Positions 26,930 through 35,882 of a stretch of 61,848 nucleotides of DNA are shown piece after piece. Numbering within the stretch: the stretch's first letter is position 1; each line of letters starts with the position of its first letter. This DNA is from CAZTDU01 sp050248795. GTDB taxonomy: Bacteria; Pseudomonadota; Gammaproteobacteria; Burkholderiales; SG8-39. Where the stretch lies: positions 1 through 61,848 of the forward strand of contig JBFWRS010000020.1 of assembly GCA_050248795.1 (NCBI GenBank). The letters run 5' to 3'. The notes under the pieces were generated by a model. That model was given only the letters and a program-made list of their open reading frames with translations. It made no database searches and was not told where the DNA came from. The position numbers and the translations under genes are program-made.

Positions 26930-27454
26930 TCAGCGCCGGATCAGCCCGAGTATCGTCTCCAGCGTCGCGTCGGCGATCGCCGCGAGTTCTTCGCGCGTCC
27001 GGTTCTGCACCGGGTGGGGCACCCAGGCCAGCGCCGCGCCGAATCCCAGCGAGCGCATCTGCGCGTCGGCCGCGGCGCGAAATGCCTCGGTTGCCACCGC
27101 GCAGCCGGGGATGCCGCGCCGATCGAGTGCCTGCAGGTCATGCAAACTGCACGACGTACAGGAGCCTCAGTCGGCCAGCGCCTCAATGACGACGTCGCAG
27201 CGCTCGACGATGTCCGCGAGCACCGCCTCGGGCGCCGGCTTGGTGTGCGTCGGCTTGGCGAAGCGCAGCACCTTGTGGCCGCGCGCGACGAGCCGGGATT
27301 CGACCGTGTCGAGGAACTCCTCGCTCCGTTCCTTCGAGATGCACAACAAGCCGATGGTCGCGGCGGTCAGATCCTGCGGCGGCGCGAGCCTGTCGCGCAT
27401 CACCGGGGAACTCTCCGCGGTCGGGTCCAGCATCCGGTATGCCTCCTCCGTCAT
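26930..27454 (-). CDS. UGSC-family selenoprotein (in-frame TGA = selenocysteine 96)
   Basis: Reading through the TGA at 27169-27167 gives one continuous 174-residue protein. Around it the translation is VVIEALAD-U-GSCTSCSLHD, the exact motif that names the UGSC (seleno)protein family. U96 and C99 form a UxxC redox pair, with C102 nearby. The residues after the TGA (LQALDRRGIPGCAVATEAF, then a hydrophilic helix) continue the same domain. The ATG at 27454 overlaps the stop of the upstream thioredoxin-fold gene by ATGA, so the N-terminal part belongs to this gene. A SECIS-like hairpin begins 4 nt after the TGA. The family is known mostly from metagenomes and its reaction is not established; a thiol/selenol redox role is inferred. 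The selA/B/C/D genes are not in this window. Confidence 0.9.
27130..27162 (-). promoter_or_regulatory. Bacterial SECIS element
   Basis: On the minus strand, immediately after TGA-GGCT, a 33-nt hairpin forms. A 6-bp lower stem (CCTGTA/TGCAGG, one G-T pair) and one C-C mismatch are followed by an 8-bp upper stem (GTCGTGCA/TGCATGAC, one G-T pair) and the apical loop GTT. The loop G is the 20th base after the TGA. Position, stem length and a G at the start of the apical loop fit the bacterial SECIS consensus bound by SelB; fdhF of E. coli has almost the same spacing. The hairpin lies inside the coding region, as bacterial SECIS elements do. Confidence 0.88.
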
Positions 27455-28899
27455 GTGCCAATCTCCCTCGAAACGATCTGTACTTCCTGATTGCGGCGCT
27501 GCGCGGTCCAGCCGCCGATGACTGCGGAGAACAGGCCGCCGCGGCCACCTGCGCGTACCACCAGCAGCCCGCCCGGATGGAACTTGTCGGCGATTTCCCC
27601 GGCGCGCGACGGATCCAGCCCTTCCCCCACGCCCTGCGCACCCTCGATGAGGTCGCGTGCCGGGCGCTTCAGCGCCTGCCACAGCCCGGCCTCGATCCTG
27701 GCGCGGTCCCAGCCCGCCTGGCGGAAGATGTCGTAGTGGTCCGGCGACAGCACCAGGATCGCGTGCGACCACTGCGCGAGCTTCGGGTGGCACACCGACC
27801 ACAGGCTCATGGCCAGCGAGCGCGCGAGGCTTTCGGGGTCGCGCGACTTCTGGTCGCATATGCCATGCACGCCGTCGCCGTGAAACAGCGTTACCGTCGA
27901 GCTGCCGCGCGCGTGCCCGCGCGCGACATTCAGCGGCACCCATTCCGGGTCGGTCTCGTCCTCGGCGAAGCAGAACGTGTACTTGCCGGGATTGCCCATG
28001 ATCGAGCGGTCGATCTCCTGCGGCCGCCCGCCGCCGACATTGCGTATCACGAGCTGCAGCGCGCGACCGATGCTGGCGTTGGCGCGGTTGCCCTGGCCGA
28101 GCGCATTGCCGGCCCAGTTCATGCCGATGCGTTTTGTCACCGGGCCGTTGACGATGATCACCGGACCGGAGAACCACAGCGTCGCCAGCAGCCCGTGCAT
28201 CGAGAATTCCGGCATCAGCGCCGCCTCGATCGTCGCCAGCACTACCGGGAAGTACTCCGGCCGGCATCCGGCCATCACCGCGTTGATCGCCGCCTTCTCC
28301 ACCGTGCACGGCGCAAGGTTGGGCGGGATCAGGCCGAGTACCTCGTCGCTGCGGCGCGTGGTGCCGCCCAGCATGCGCAACACGCGAAGTTCGGTCGGCG
28401 GTACCACCGGCAGGCCGTCCGACCAGCCACGGTCGTACGCCACCTCCATCGGGTCCTCGAGCTCGTCCACCGCGATCGGGCGCGACGCAAAGCGGACCGC
28501 GTCGAATCTCAGCGCCAGCCGCTCGGGCATGCCGGGATCCATGGTCTTCGAGCCGCATCCCGGGCGCTGCGCCGGCAGGCCCGCGCCGATGTCCGGCTGG
28601 CCGGCGACCTGCGTCCACTCTTCCCTATGCCAGCCCTCGGTGCGCGCTACCTCGCGCCCGCCCTCGAGCCGGATCAGCGTAGGCACTATCTCCACCTTGT
28701 GCCGCCAGGACGCCTCCAGCGAGGTGTCATCCAGCGCGCCGCCGGTTTCCTCGGGAAATGCCGGATCGTCCTGCGAGTACAGCGTCAGCGCCGATCGTCG
28801 CTTGAGCTCCGCCAGCACCGGCGCCACCATGCGACAGGTTTCGCAGTCGCGCTTCACGAGCGCCACAAGCTCCGCCGTCTGCCCAGCCGCTGCGTTCAT
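27451..28899 (-). CDS. Thioredoxin-fold fusion protein associated with the UGSC selenoprotein
   Basis: A 482-residue protein. Residues 1 to about 105 look like a thioredoxin fold with a CETC redox motif (KRDCETCRMVAPVLAELK) and the cis-proline segment VEIVPTLIRLEGG. A short Cys-containing linker leads to a roughly 360-residue domain with conserved-looking blocks (YDRGWSDGLPVVPPTELRVL, LIPPNLAPCTVEKAAINAVM, MNWAGNALGQGNRANASIGR) that I cannot assign to a known enzyme. ATG 28899 overlaps the stop of the ArsC-like gene by ATGA, and its own stop overlaps the selenoprotein start the same way. I infer that it delivers or receives electrons for the selenoprotein. Confidence 0.82.
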   Translation of the reverse strand: MNAAAGQTAELVALVKRDCETCRMVAPVLAELKRRSALTLYSQDDPAFPEETGGALDDTSLEASWRHKVEIVPTLIRLEGGREVARTEGWHREEWTQVAGQPDIGAGLPAQRPGCGSKTMDPGMPERLALRFDAVRFASRPIAVDELEDPMEVAYDRGWSDGLPVVPPTELRVLRMLGGTTRRSDEVLGLIPPNLAPCTVEKAAINAVMAGCRPEYFPVVLATIEAALMPEFSMHGLLATLWFSGPVIIVNGPVTKRIGMNWAGNALGQGNRANASIGRALQLVIRNVGGGRPQEIDRSIMGNPGKYTFCFAEDETDPEWVPLNVARGHARGSSTVTLFHGDGVHGICDQKSRDPESLARSLAMSLWSVCHPKLAQWSHAILVLSPDHYDIFRQAGWDRARIEAGLWQALKRPARDLIEGAQGVGEGLDPSRAGEIADKFHPGGLLVVRAGGRGGLFSAVIGGWTAQRRNQEVQIVSREIGT

Positions 28900-29258
28900 C
28901 GGTCCGACTGCTTCAGTGTGGCGGCAAAAGCCTGCGCATCGAAGCCGACCAGCAGCTTCGAGCCGGATTCCACCACCGGCCGCTTGATGGCGCTCGGGTT
29001 CTCTTCGAGCAGCGCCAGCGCACGCGCCTGGTCCAGGTCCTGCCGCCGCGCCTCGGGAATCTTCCGCCAGGTAGGCCCGCGCGTGTTGGCGAGCTTCTCC
29101 CAGCCGGTGCGCGCGGCCCATTCCTTCAGCTTGCCGGCCGGCACGCCGGCCTTCTTGTAGTCGTGGAAGTCGTACGCCACGCCTTGCGCGTCCAGCCACG
29201 CAAAGGCCTTCTTCATCGTGTCGCACTGCCTGATGCCGTAGATCTTCGCCCGACTCAT
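28896..29258 (-). CDS. ArsC/Spx-family (YffB-like) thioredoxin-fold protein
   Basis: A 120-residue protein. KIYGIRQCDTMKKAFAWLDA at the N-terminus, the middle FHDYKKAGVPAGKLKEWAAR and the C-terminal KRPVVESGSKLLVGFD match the YffB branch of the ArsC/Spx superfamily. It has one Cys (CDTM) rather than a CxxC pair, so it is probably glutathione-linked rather than a true arsenate reductase. It is the first gene of the three-gene operon that ends with the selenoprotein, joined by ATGA. The divergent 3-hydroxybutyrate dehydrogenase gene begins 74 bp away. Confidence 0.88.
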   Translation of the reverse strand: MSRAKIYGIRQCDTMKKAFAWLDAQGVAYDFHDYKKAGVPAGKLKEWAARTGWEKLANTRGPTWRKIPEARRQDLDQARALALLEENPSAIKRPVVESGSKLLVGFDAQAFAATLKQSDR

Positions 29259-29332
29259 GCCGCCCTCCGTCGAGGCCGAATCATAAGGCGCAACGCGCTG
29301 CGATACGATGCCGCCTGGCGAAAGGAGTCCCC

Positions 29333-30104
<772 letters not shown>

Positions 30105-30115
<11 letters not shown>

Positions 30116-30128
30116 GCGGTCTGCGCGG
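30105..30128. terminator. Hairpin between convergent genes
   Basis: A perfect 8-bp inverted repeat CCGCGCAG/CTGCGCGG with an 8-nt loop spans the bdhA stop and the gap to the convergent SDR gene. It lacks a T-run, so it may act as a weak bidirectional terminator or mRNA end protector. Confidence 0.4.
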
Positions 30129-30130
30129 AG

Positions 30131-30829
30131 CTACGTGCGCAGGAAGCCGCCGTCCACGGCGATGGTCTCGCCGGTGATGTAGGACGAGGCGCCGGCGGCG
30201 AGGAACAGCGCGAGCTGCGCGACGTCGTCGGCGCGTGCGAGCCGGCCGAGCGGGATGCGGGCTAGGATGCGCTCGCGGGCGGCATCGGTGAGCTGGTCGC
30301 GCACCATGTCGGTTTCGAGCACCGCCGGCGCGATCGCGTTCACGCGGATGCCCTGCGGGCCGAGTTCGCGACCCAGGCCCTTGGTCATCGCCACCACGCC
30401 CGCCTTGGTGGCGCCGTACCACACGTTGCCGATCGCGCCGCCGCCTTTCTCCGCCGAGACCGACGCGATGTTGATGATCGCGGCGCCGGCGCGGCCGCGC
30501 ATCGCCGGCACCGCGGCCTGCACGCAGTTGAACACGCCGGTCAGGTTCACCGCCACCAGGCGGTCCCAGGCCTCGCCGCTGGTGGCGTCGAACGGCCCGC
30601 TGGCGAGCAGCCCGGCGTTGTTCACCAGGATGTCGAGGCCGCCGTCTGCGGCACGGATGCCCGCCACCGCGGCCGCTAGCGCCGCGCGATCGGTGATGTC
30701 CACGCGCAGCCCCGAGTCCAGGTCCAGCCGGTGCACCTTCGCGCCGGCCGCCTCGAAGCTGTCGGCGATGCGCGCGCCCAGGCCGCGCCCCGCGCCGGTC
30801 ACCAGCGCGACGCGGCCATCCAGCCTCAT
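30131..30829 (-). CDS. Short-chain dehydrogenase/reductase
   Basis: A 232-residue SDR. The cofactor motif is TGAGRGLGARIADSFEAAG, NNAGLLASGPFDATSGEAW follows, and the catalytic residues are in VWYGATKAGVVAMTKGL. The Asp in HRLDLDSG after the second beta strand suggests NAD(H). The start is ATG 30829, which overlaps the stop of the carboxyltransferase by ATGA; the open frame further upstream is only overlap. It is the last gene of the biotin-carrier/carboxyltransferase operon. Substrate unknown. Confidence 0.88.
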   Translation of the reverse strand: MRLDGRVALVTGAGRGLGARIADSFEAAGAKVHRLDLDSGLRVDITDRAALAAAVAGIRAADGGLDILVNNAGLLASGPFDATSGEAWDRLVAVNLTGVFNCVQAAVPAMRGRAGAAIINIASVSAEKGGGAIGNVWYGATKAGVVAMTKGLGRELGPQGIRVNAIAPAVLETDMVRDQLTDAARERILARIPLGRLARADDVAQLALFLAAGASSYITGETIAVDGGFLRT

Positions 30830-32271
30830 GCGCTGAACGTCATGTCGGTGCCGGCGAAGCGGATGCGCGCGTGGTCGATGTCGCGCCGCGTGCCGACCCA
30901 TGCCACCAGTTCGTGCAGCGGCGAGGTGCGAAAGCGGTACTCCGGCGCAGGCCGCTTCAGCGGCGCGAGCAGTGCCTTGTCGTAGAACGCCGCGAGCAGC
31001 AGGTCGCGGTCGCTCGCGCCGGCGCCGAGTTCCTTGCGCAACCGCGGCAGCCACGGCTCGACGTGCGCGCCCGGGCGGTCGGTCACCAGGTCCGCCGGCC
31101 GGATGCCGGCGCGCTCGAGGAACTCCGCGCTCGGGCTTGCCGCCAGCTTGCCGTAGTAGCCCATGGCGTACTTGCGGACTTCGTCCGGCACTGTCTTGTA
31201 GCGCTCACCCTGCACCACGTTCAGCGTCGCCTGCGTGACGATGTACTGCGCGAACGGGCTGACCAGGATCGGGTAGCCGAGGTCGCGCCTCACCTGCGGG
31301 ATCTCCTCGAGGATCTCGGGCAGTCGATGCTCCAGCTGCATGGCCGCCAGCTGGCTCTTCAGGTTCGAGATCATGCCGCCGGGCACCTGGTGCTCGTAGA
31401 GGGCGGGGTCGTACTGCGCCACCTCGCCACGCGGTTTGTCCTCGCGCACGCACAGCCAGCGGAAGTAGCCGGAGATCTGCGCCAGCACGTCGCGGTCCAT
31501 GGACGTCTGGAAACCGAGCGCACGTGCGCGCTCGTCGATCTCCTCGGTCGCCGGGAGCGAAGCGCCGTTGGCGAGCGGCTCGCTCGCAGTGTAGCCGTGC
31601 GTGAAGCCGCTCTGCATGGCCACCTCGTAGACGCGCGGCGCGAGCCCGGACTGGCAGTGCGAGTGCAGCTGCACCGGCACCCTGCCGGCTGCCTTCACCA
31701 CGGCGGGGAACAGCGTCTCGCCGCGCTCGGGGGTGAGCAGCCCCGTGGGGTCCTTGATGCACATGTAGTCGACGCCCATCGCCACCAGCTCCGCCGCGCG
31801 TGCCGCGTAGTACGCGTCGGTGTGCACCGGGCTCAGCGTATAGGTCATCCAGCCGTTGATCTGCATGCCGGCCTCGCGGCCGGCGGCGATCGACGATTCG
31901 AGGTTGCGGTTGTCGTTCAGCGCGTCGTAGACGGTGAACACCTTGATGCCCAGCGCCGCCAGCACCCGCGCGTTCAACGCCACGACGTCGTCGGGAAACA
32001 GCTCGAAGGTATACAGGCTCTGGCCGCGCGTCAGCGCGTCGCAGGGCGTGCGCAGGTGCTCGCAGAGGATCCCGACGCGCTCGTACGGATCCTCGTGCAG
32101 GAAGCGTACGCAGACGTCGAACACCGCGCCGCCCAGGATGTTGATGTGCGTATAGCCCGCGCGATCGATGTCGCCGAGGATCGGCGTCATCATCGCGGTA
32201 GTCATGCGCGTGGACCACAGGCACTGGTGCGCGTCGCGCAGCGTCACGTCGACGAAATCGAATCGCTTCAT
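30826..32271 (-). CDS. Biotin-dependent carboxyltransferase subunit (PycB/OadA-like)
   Basis: A 481-residue carboxyltransferase of the pyruvate carboxylase B / oxaloacetate decarboxylase alpha type. DVTLRDAHQCLWSTRM is the metal-binding opening motif, MCIKDPTGLLTPERGE carries the carbamylated Lys, and LHSHCQSGLAP supplies two metal-binding histidines. It lacks the fused biotinyl domain of OadA; that domain is the separate upstream protein. Start and stop both sit in ATGA overlaps with neighbours. No biotin carboxylase subunit is in the window, so whether it carboxylates or decarboxylates cannot be told. Confidence 0.9.
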   Translation of the reverse strand: MKRFDFVDVTLRDAHQCLWSTRMTTAMMTPILGDIDRAGYTHINILGGAVFDVCVRFLHEDPYERVGILCEHLRTPCDALTRGQSLYTFELFPDDVVALNARVLAALGIKVFTVYDALNDNRNLESSIAAGREAGMQINGWMTYTLSPVHTDAYYAARAAELVAMGVDYMCIKDPTGLLTPERGETLFPAVVKAAGRVPVQLHSHCQSGLAPRVYEVAMQSGFTHGYTASEPLANGASLPATEEIDERARALGFQTSMDRDVLAQISGYFRWLCVREDKPRGEVAQYDPALYEHQVPGGMISNLKSQLAAMQLEHRLPEILEEIPQVRRDLGYPILVSPFAQYIVTQATLNVVQGERYKTVPDEVRKYAMGYYGKLAASPSAEFLERAGIRPADLVTDRPGAHVEPWLPRLRKELGAGASDRDLLLAAFYDKALLAPLKRPAPEYRFRTSPLHELVAWVGTRRDIDHARIRFAGTDMTFSA

Positions 32272-32756
32272 GGCTGCGGCTCGATCACCACGAGCACCTC
32301 GCCGTACTCCACCGCGGTCGCGTTCGGCACGCGGAACTCGCGCACCGTGCCGCGTACGCCCGCCTCGATCGAGTTCATCAGCTTCATCACCTCGATGATG
32401 GCGACGATGCTGTCGGGCTCGACCGCCTGCCCGACCTCGGCGAACGGCGGCTCCCCGGGCGAAGGCGCGCGGTAGAAGGTGCCGACCATGGGTGCGCGCA
32501 CCGCATGCATGCCTTCGGGAACGGGGCTCGCGCCGCCGGCGGTCCGCGGCGTGGCTGCTGGTGCGGGCACCTGCACTGCAGGGGCGGCGGCCTCATGCGC
32601 AGGCTCGGTGGCGCGTGGCGCCGTGCCGTCGACGCGGCGCTTCAGGCTCACCTCGATGTCGCCGGACTTGAGCCGGAACTCGGAGAAATGCGAGGCGGAC
32701 TTGATCAGCTCGACGAGCTGGACCAGGTCGTCGTAGGTCAGGTTGCGTTCGGACAT
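32268..32756 (-). CDS. Biotin carboxyl carrier protein
   Basis: A 162-residue protein with the AccB layout. An N-terminal helical segment (LTYDDLVQLVELIKSASHFS) is followed by an Ala/Pro-rich linker (about residues 45-80) and a C-terminal biotinyl domain with the biotin-accepting lysine in IIEVMKLMNSIEAG. It also has the thumb-containing APMVGTFYRAPSPGEPPF typical of AccB. Its gene overlaps the carboxyltransferase by ATGA, so it probably carries CO2 for that enzyme rather than for acetyl-CoA carboxylase. Confidence 0.9.
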   Translation of the reverse strand: MSERNLTYDDLVQLVELIKSASHFSEFRLKSGDIEVSLKRRVDGTAPRATEPAHEAAAPAVQVPAPAATPRTAGGASPVPEGMHAVRAPMVGTFYRAPSPGEPPFAEVGQAVEPDSIVAIIEVMKLMNSIEAGVRGTVREFRVPNATAVEYGEVLVVIEPQP

Positions 32757-32819
32757 GCCGGGATGATATTTGACGCGGCCGGCGGCGTCATGGACATGAT
32801 CGCCATGCGGGCGGCGCAG

Positions 32820-32838
32820 TCCTTACAATCCTTACAAT
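32820..32838 (+). promoter_or_regulatory. Tandem TTACAAT repeats upstream of the DUF6701 gene
   Basis: The sequence CCTTACAAT occurs twice in direct succession; TACAAT is a good sigma70 -10 sequence. A matching -35 is not obvious. It is in the 110-bp gap between divergent genes, about 30-45 bp before the TTG start. Confidence 0.4.
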
Positions 32839-32866
32839 CCCTTTTCCGCCCAACCGGGGAGCAGGA

Positions 32867-35860
32867 TTGCCTTCGGGATTCGCCCGCCGCCTCGCCGCGG
32901 TACTGCTGTGGTGCCTGTGCCTGGGCGCGCCGGCGCACGCCGACATCCTGATGGTGGCGCACATCGCCTTCCGGGGCGCGACCAGCACAACCATCACCGC
33001 GCCGGCGGGCTGGGCGCTCCTGCGCCGCGACAACATCGGCACCGACGCCGATGCGATGAATACCGCGATCTATTACCGCCTTGCCACGCCGGCGGACAAC
33101 ACCGCGGCGAGCTACACGTGGACGTTGTCGTCTGCGAGCCGCCTGGTGTCCGGCATCGTCGCCTACGACGGCGTCGACCCGGCTAACCCGATAGCGGCGT
33201 CCGCTGCGCAGCTGGCGGCGGCGAGCGCGCTGGTCACCGCGCCTTCGGTAACGAGTGCCGCGGGAGACTGGGTCTACCGCGCGTTCACGCTCGCGGTGGG
33301 CGCGTCGGTGACCGCCACCAGCGGCGGCGCGCTGAGCGAGCGGTATGCCGCAAGGACGGGCGCGGGACCGAACGGTGTCGGCGCCTGGGTCGGCGACCAC
33401 ACCCAGGCCGCAAGCGGCGACACTGGCGAGCGCATCGCCACCTTCGACCGCGCCGGCGGCAACATCGGGCAGACACTCGCCATCCGTCCCGCCAGTGGCT
33501 CGTCGGTCAGCCTGATCGGCACCGAATACTTCTTTACCGGTGGCGGCACCGCGGCCAGCATCCCGGTGCCCAAGCCGCCGGGCGTGGCGGTGGGGTTGCT
33601 GGTGCACCACTATGCGATCAGTTTTCCCGCGGGCGACACCGGCGTCACCTGCGAACCGCTGCGGGTGCGTTTCACCGCGCACGATGCGATGCACCAGGCG
33701 GTGGCGCAGCAGGCCGGCATCACGTTCAGCATCACGGCGACGCCGGCGCGCGGTACCTGGCTCGCGCCGCTCGCCAGCGGCAGCGGCGCCTGGGCGCCCT
33801 CCGGTGCGAACAATGGCGCAGCAACCTATACCTGGCCGGGCGGCGAGACGTACTTCGAAGCGCTGCTGGATCAGGGCTCGCCGCTGAAGTCGATCAACTT
33901 CAATGTCATCGACTCGACGTTGCGCACCGAGGATGGCAGCGAGGATCCGAGCGCCAGCGTGGCGAACGCGACCATCCGCATCACCAGCGACGGCGTCACC
34001 GCCTCGGGAATCGGCACGCAGATCGCCGGCAAGCGCAGCGACGAGGGCTACGGCGCGAAGGCGCTCTATGTGCAGGCGATCCGCGCCAAGGGCGGCAACT
34101 GCGCCGCGCTGTTCCAGGGCGAAGCGGTCAGCGTCGATTTCGGCGCCGAATGCGTCAACCCCGCCTTGTGCGCCGCAGACGCCGGCACTGAGCTGCAGCT
34201 GCTCGGTAGCGGCGGCTTCGTCAACATCGCCAAGGTGAACGCAGGCGTCGCGCCTGTCTACACCGCGGTGCCGCTGGTGTTCAGCAATGATGCCTATGCA
34301 GTCGCGCCGATCGTGGTGCGCCATGGCGACGCCGGGCAGTTGCGGCTGCATATGCGCGCGCCCGCCGGTACGCAGAAGACCACCGGCGCGAGCGACGCAT
34401 TCGTCGTCCGCCCGTTCGGTTTGCGCGTGTCCGGGCCGACGACCAGCGCAGCGCCTTCGCCCACCGACCCGGTGTTCGCGATTGCCGGCGACGATTTCGC
34501 CGTCACGCTCACCGCAGTGGCGTGGAACGCGGGCGACGACCTGGACAGCGACGGCGTGGCGGACACCGACGCGCAGCTGCTCGGCAACGGCATCACGCCC
34601 AGCTTCGGGCGCGAGACGCCGCCGGCGATCGCCTACCTGTCGCATACGCTGCATGCGCCCGCCGGCGGCAACCCCGGCACGCTCGGCGGCAGCACCACCT
34701 ATACCGGCTGGATTGCCGGCAGCCGCACGCAACAGGTGAACTGGAGCGAGGTGGGGTTTCTCAACCTGCTCGCCAGTACGCCGAACTACCTTGGCGGCGG
34801 CCAGGAGGTCCGCAACTCAGCCACCGGCTATTCAGGCGTCGGACGCTTCCGCCCGCAGCACTTCGCAGTCGTCGGCACGCCTGCGCTCGTCAACCGCGCA
34901 GGCGCGGCCTGTACGCCGGCCTCCGCCTTCACCTACCTGGGCGAGGACTTCAGGCTCGATTTCACGCTGCAGGCGCGCAACTCGGCAGCCGTGGTGACGC
35001 AGAACTACAGCACCGCAGGCGGCTACGCGCTGCTGTCCGCGAGCGTGCCGGCGCAGCTCGACCCAGCGGCGCTGCTTGGTACGACGAACCTGGGTTCGAG
35101 GCTGGTCGCGGTGAGTTCGACCGGGCCATTCGTGGCCGGCGCGGCCGACATCCGCGCCACGTTGCGCCTCGCGCGGCCGATGCCGGACGATCCGGAGCCG
35201 CCGCTGACGCCGGTGCGCGTCGGCATCGCGCCCGCGGACAGCGACAGCGTCAGGTTGCTGCCGGCGGCGCTCGACATGGATGTCGATGGCGCCGGCGGCA
35301 ACGACCACCGGCAGATCGGCGCCGACACCGCGTTCCGTTACGGCCGCCTGCGCATGCTGAACGCGGTGGGTTCCGAGCGGCTTGCGCTGCCGCTGGGCAT
35401 CCGTACCGAGTACTGGACCGGCAGCGCGTTCGCGCTCAACACGCTGGATGACTGCACCACGCTGGATCGCGCCAACGTCGCCATGAGCTTCACGCCGATC
35501 TCCAACCTCGAAGCCTGCGAGACCATCGTCAATGCCGGTGCGCCCGAGACCGGCACCATCGCCTTCAGCGGCGGCGTGGGCGCGCTGACGCTGTCGGCAC
35601 CGGGCGCCGGCAACGACGGTTCGGTGCTGCTGACGGTGCAACTGGGAACCACGGCGTCCGGCAGCGCGTGCAATGCGTCAGCCGCGACGGTGCCCGCCGA
35701 GGCGGCGATCAGGCGCTACCTGCTCGGGCGCTGGAACGACGCCGACAATCCGGATGGCGATGCCAACACGCGCTACGACGACAATCCCGCGGCACGTGCC
35801 GCCTTCGGCCTCTACGGCGCGCAGCCGCGCAACTTCATCTACTTCCGCGAGAACTACTGA
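32867..35860 (+). CDS. Large secreted DUF6701/MshQ-like protein
   Basis: A 997-residue exported protein. After a signal peptide (RRLAAVLLWCLCLGAPAHA) come an N-terminal beta-rich region (residues about 25-230), a central beta-rich region with paired cysteines (GGNCAALFQGEAVSVDFGAE, NPALCAADAG) and a large C-terminal DUF6701-type domain (SGVGRFRPQHFAVVGTPALV through DNPAARAAFGLYGAQPRNFI). DUF6701 occurs in MshQ and other very large pilus- or surface-associated proteins. TTG 32867 with GGGGAGCAGG upstream is the only start that keeps the whole signal peptide. No pilus genes lie nearby, so its partners are unknown. Confidence 0.82.
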   Translation: MPSGFARRLAAVLLWCLCLGAPAHADILMVAHIAFRGATSTTITAPAGWALLRRDNIGTDADAMNTAIYYRLATPADNTAASYTWTLSSASRLVSGIVAYDGVDPANPIAASAAQLAAASALVTAPSVTSAAGDWVYRAFTLAVGASVTATSGGALSERYAARTGAGPNGVGAWVGDHTQAASGDTGERIATFDRAGGNIGQTLAIRPASGSSVSLIGTEYFFTGGGTAASIPVPKPPGVAVGLLVHHYAISFPAGDTGVTCEPLRVRFTAHDAMHQAVAQQAGITFSITATPARGTWLAPLASGSGAWAPSGANNGAATYTWPGGETYFEALLDQGSPLKSINFNVIDSTLRTEDGSEDPSASVANATIRITSDGVTASGIGTQIAGKRSDEGYGAKALYVQAIRAKGGNCAALFQGEAVSVDFGAECVNPALCAADAGTELQLLGSGGFVNIAKVNAGVAPVYTAVPLVFSNDAYAVAPIVVRHGDAGQLRLHMRAPAGTQKTTGASDAFVVRPFGLRVSGPTTSAAPSPTDPVFAIAGDDFAVTLTAVAWNAGDDLDSDGVADTDAQLLGNGITPSFGRETPPAIAYLSHTLHAPAGGNPGTLGGSTTYTGWIAGSRTQQVNWSEVGFLNLLASTPNYLGGGQEVRNSATGYSGVGRFRPQHFAVVGTPALVNRAGAACTPASAFTYLGEDFRLDFTLQARNSAAVVTQNYSTAGGYALLSASVPAQLDPAALLGTTNLGSRLVAVSSTGPFVAGAADIRATLRLARPMPDDPEPPLTPVRVGIAPADSDSVRLLPAALDMDVDGAGGNDHRQIGADTAFRYGRLRMLNAVGSERLALPLGIRTEYWTGSAFALNTLDDCTTLDRANVAMSFTPISNLEACETIVNAGAPETGTIAFSGGVGALTLSAPGAGNDGSVLLTVQLGTTASGSACNASAATVPAEAAIRRYLLGRWNDADNPDGDANTRYDDNPAARAAFGLYGAQPRNFIYFRENY

Positions 35861-35882
35861 AGCGCGCAGGTATCATTCCCGC

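Noticed and set aside
27167..28618. A 483-codon minus-strand frame ending at the TGA, read as one gene with the TGA as a normal stop
   Set aside because: Most of it overlaps the thioredoxin-fold gene in another frame. Only its end, from ATG 27454, is real, and its TGA is better explained as selenocysteine.
28896..29258. A true arsenate reductase (ArsC)
   Set aside because: The sequence matches the YffB branch, and no arsenic resistance genes are nearby.
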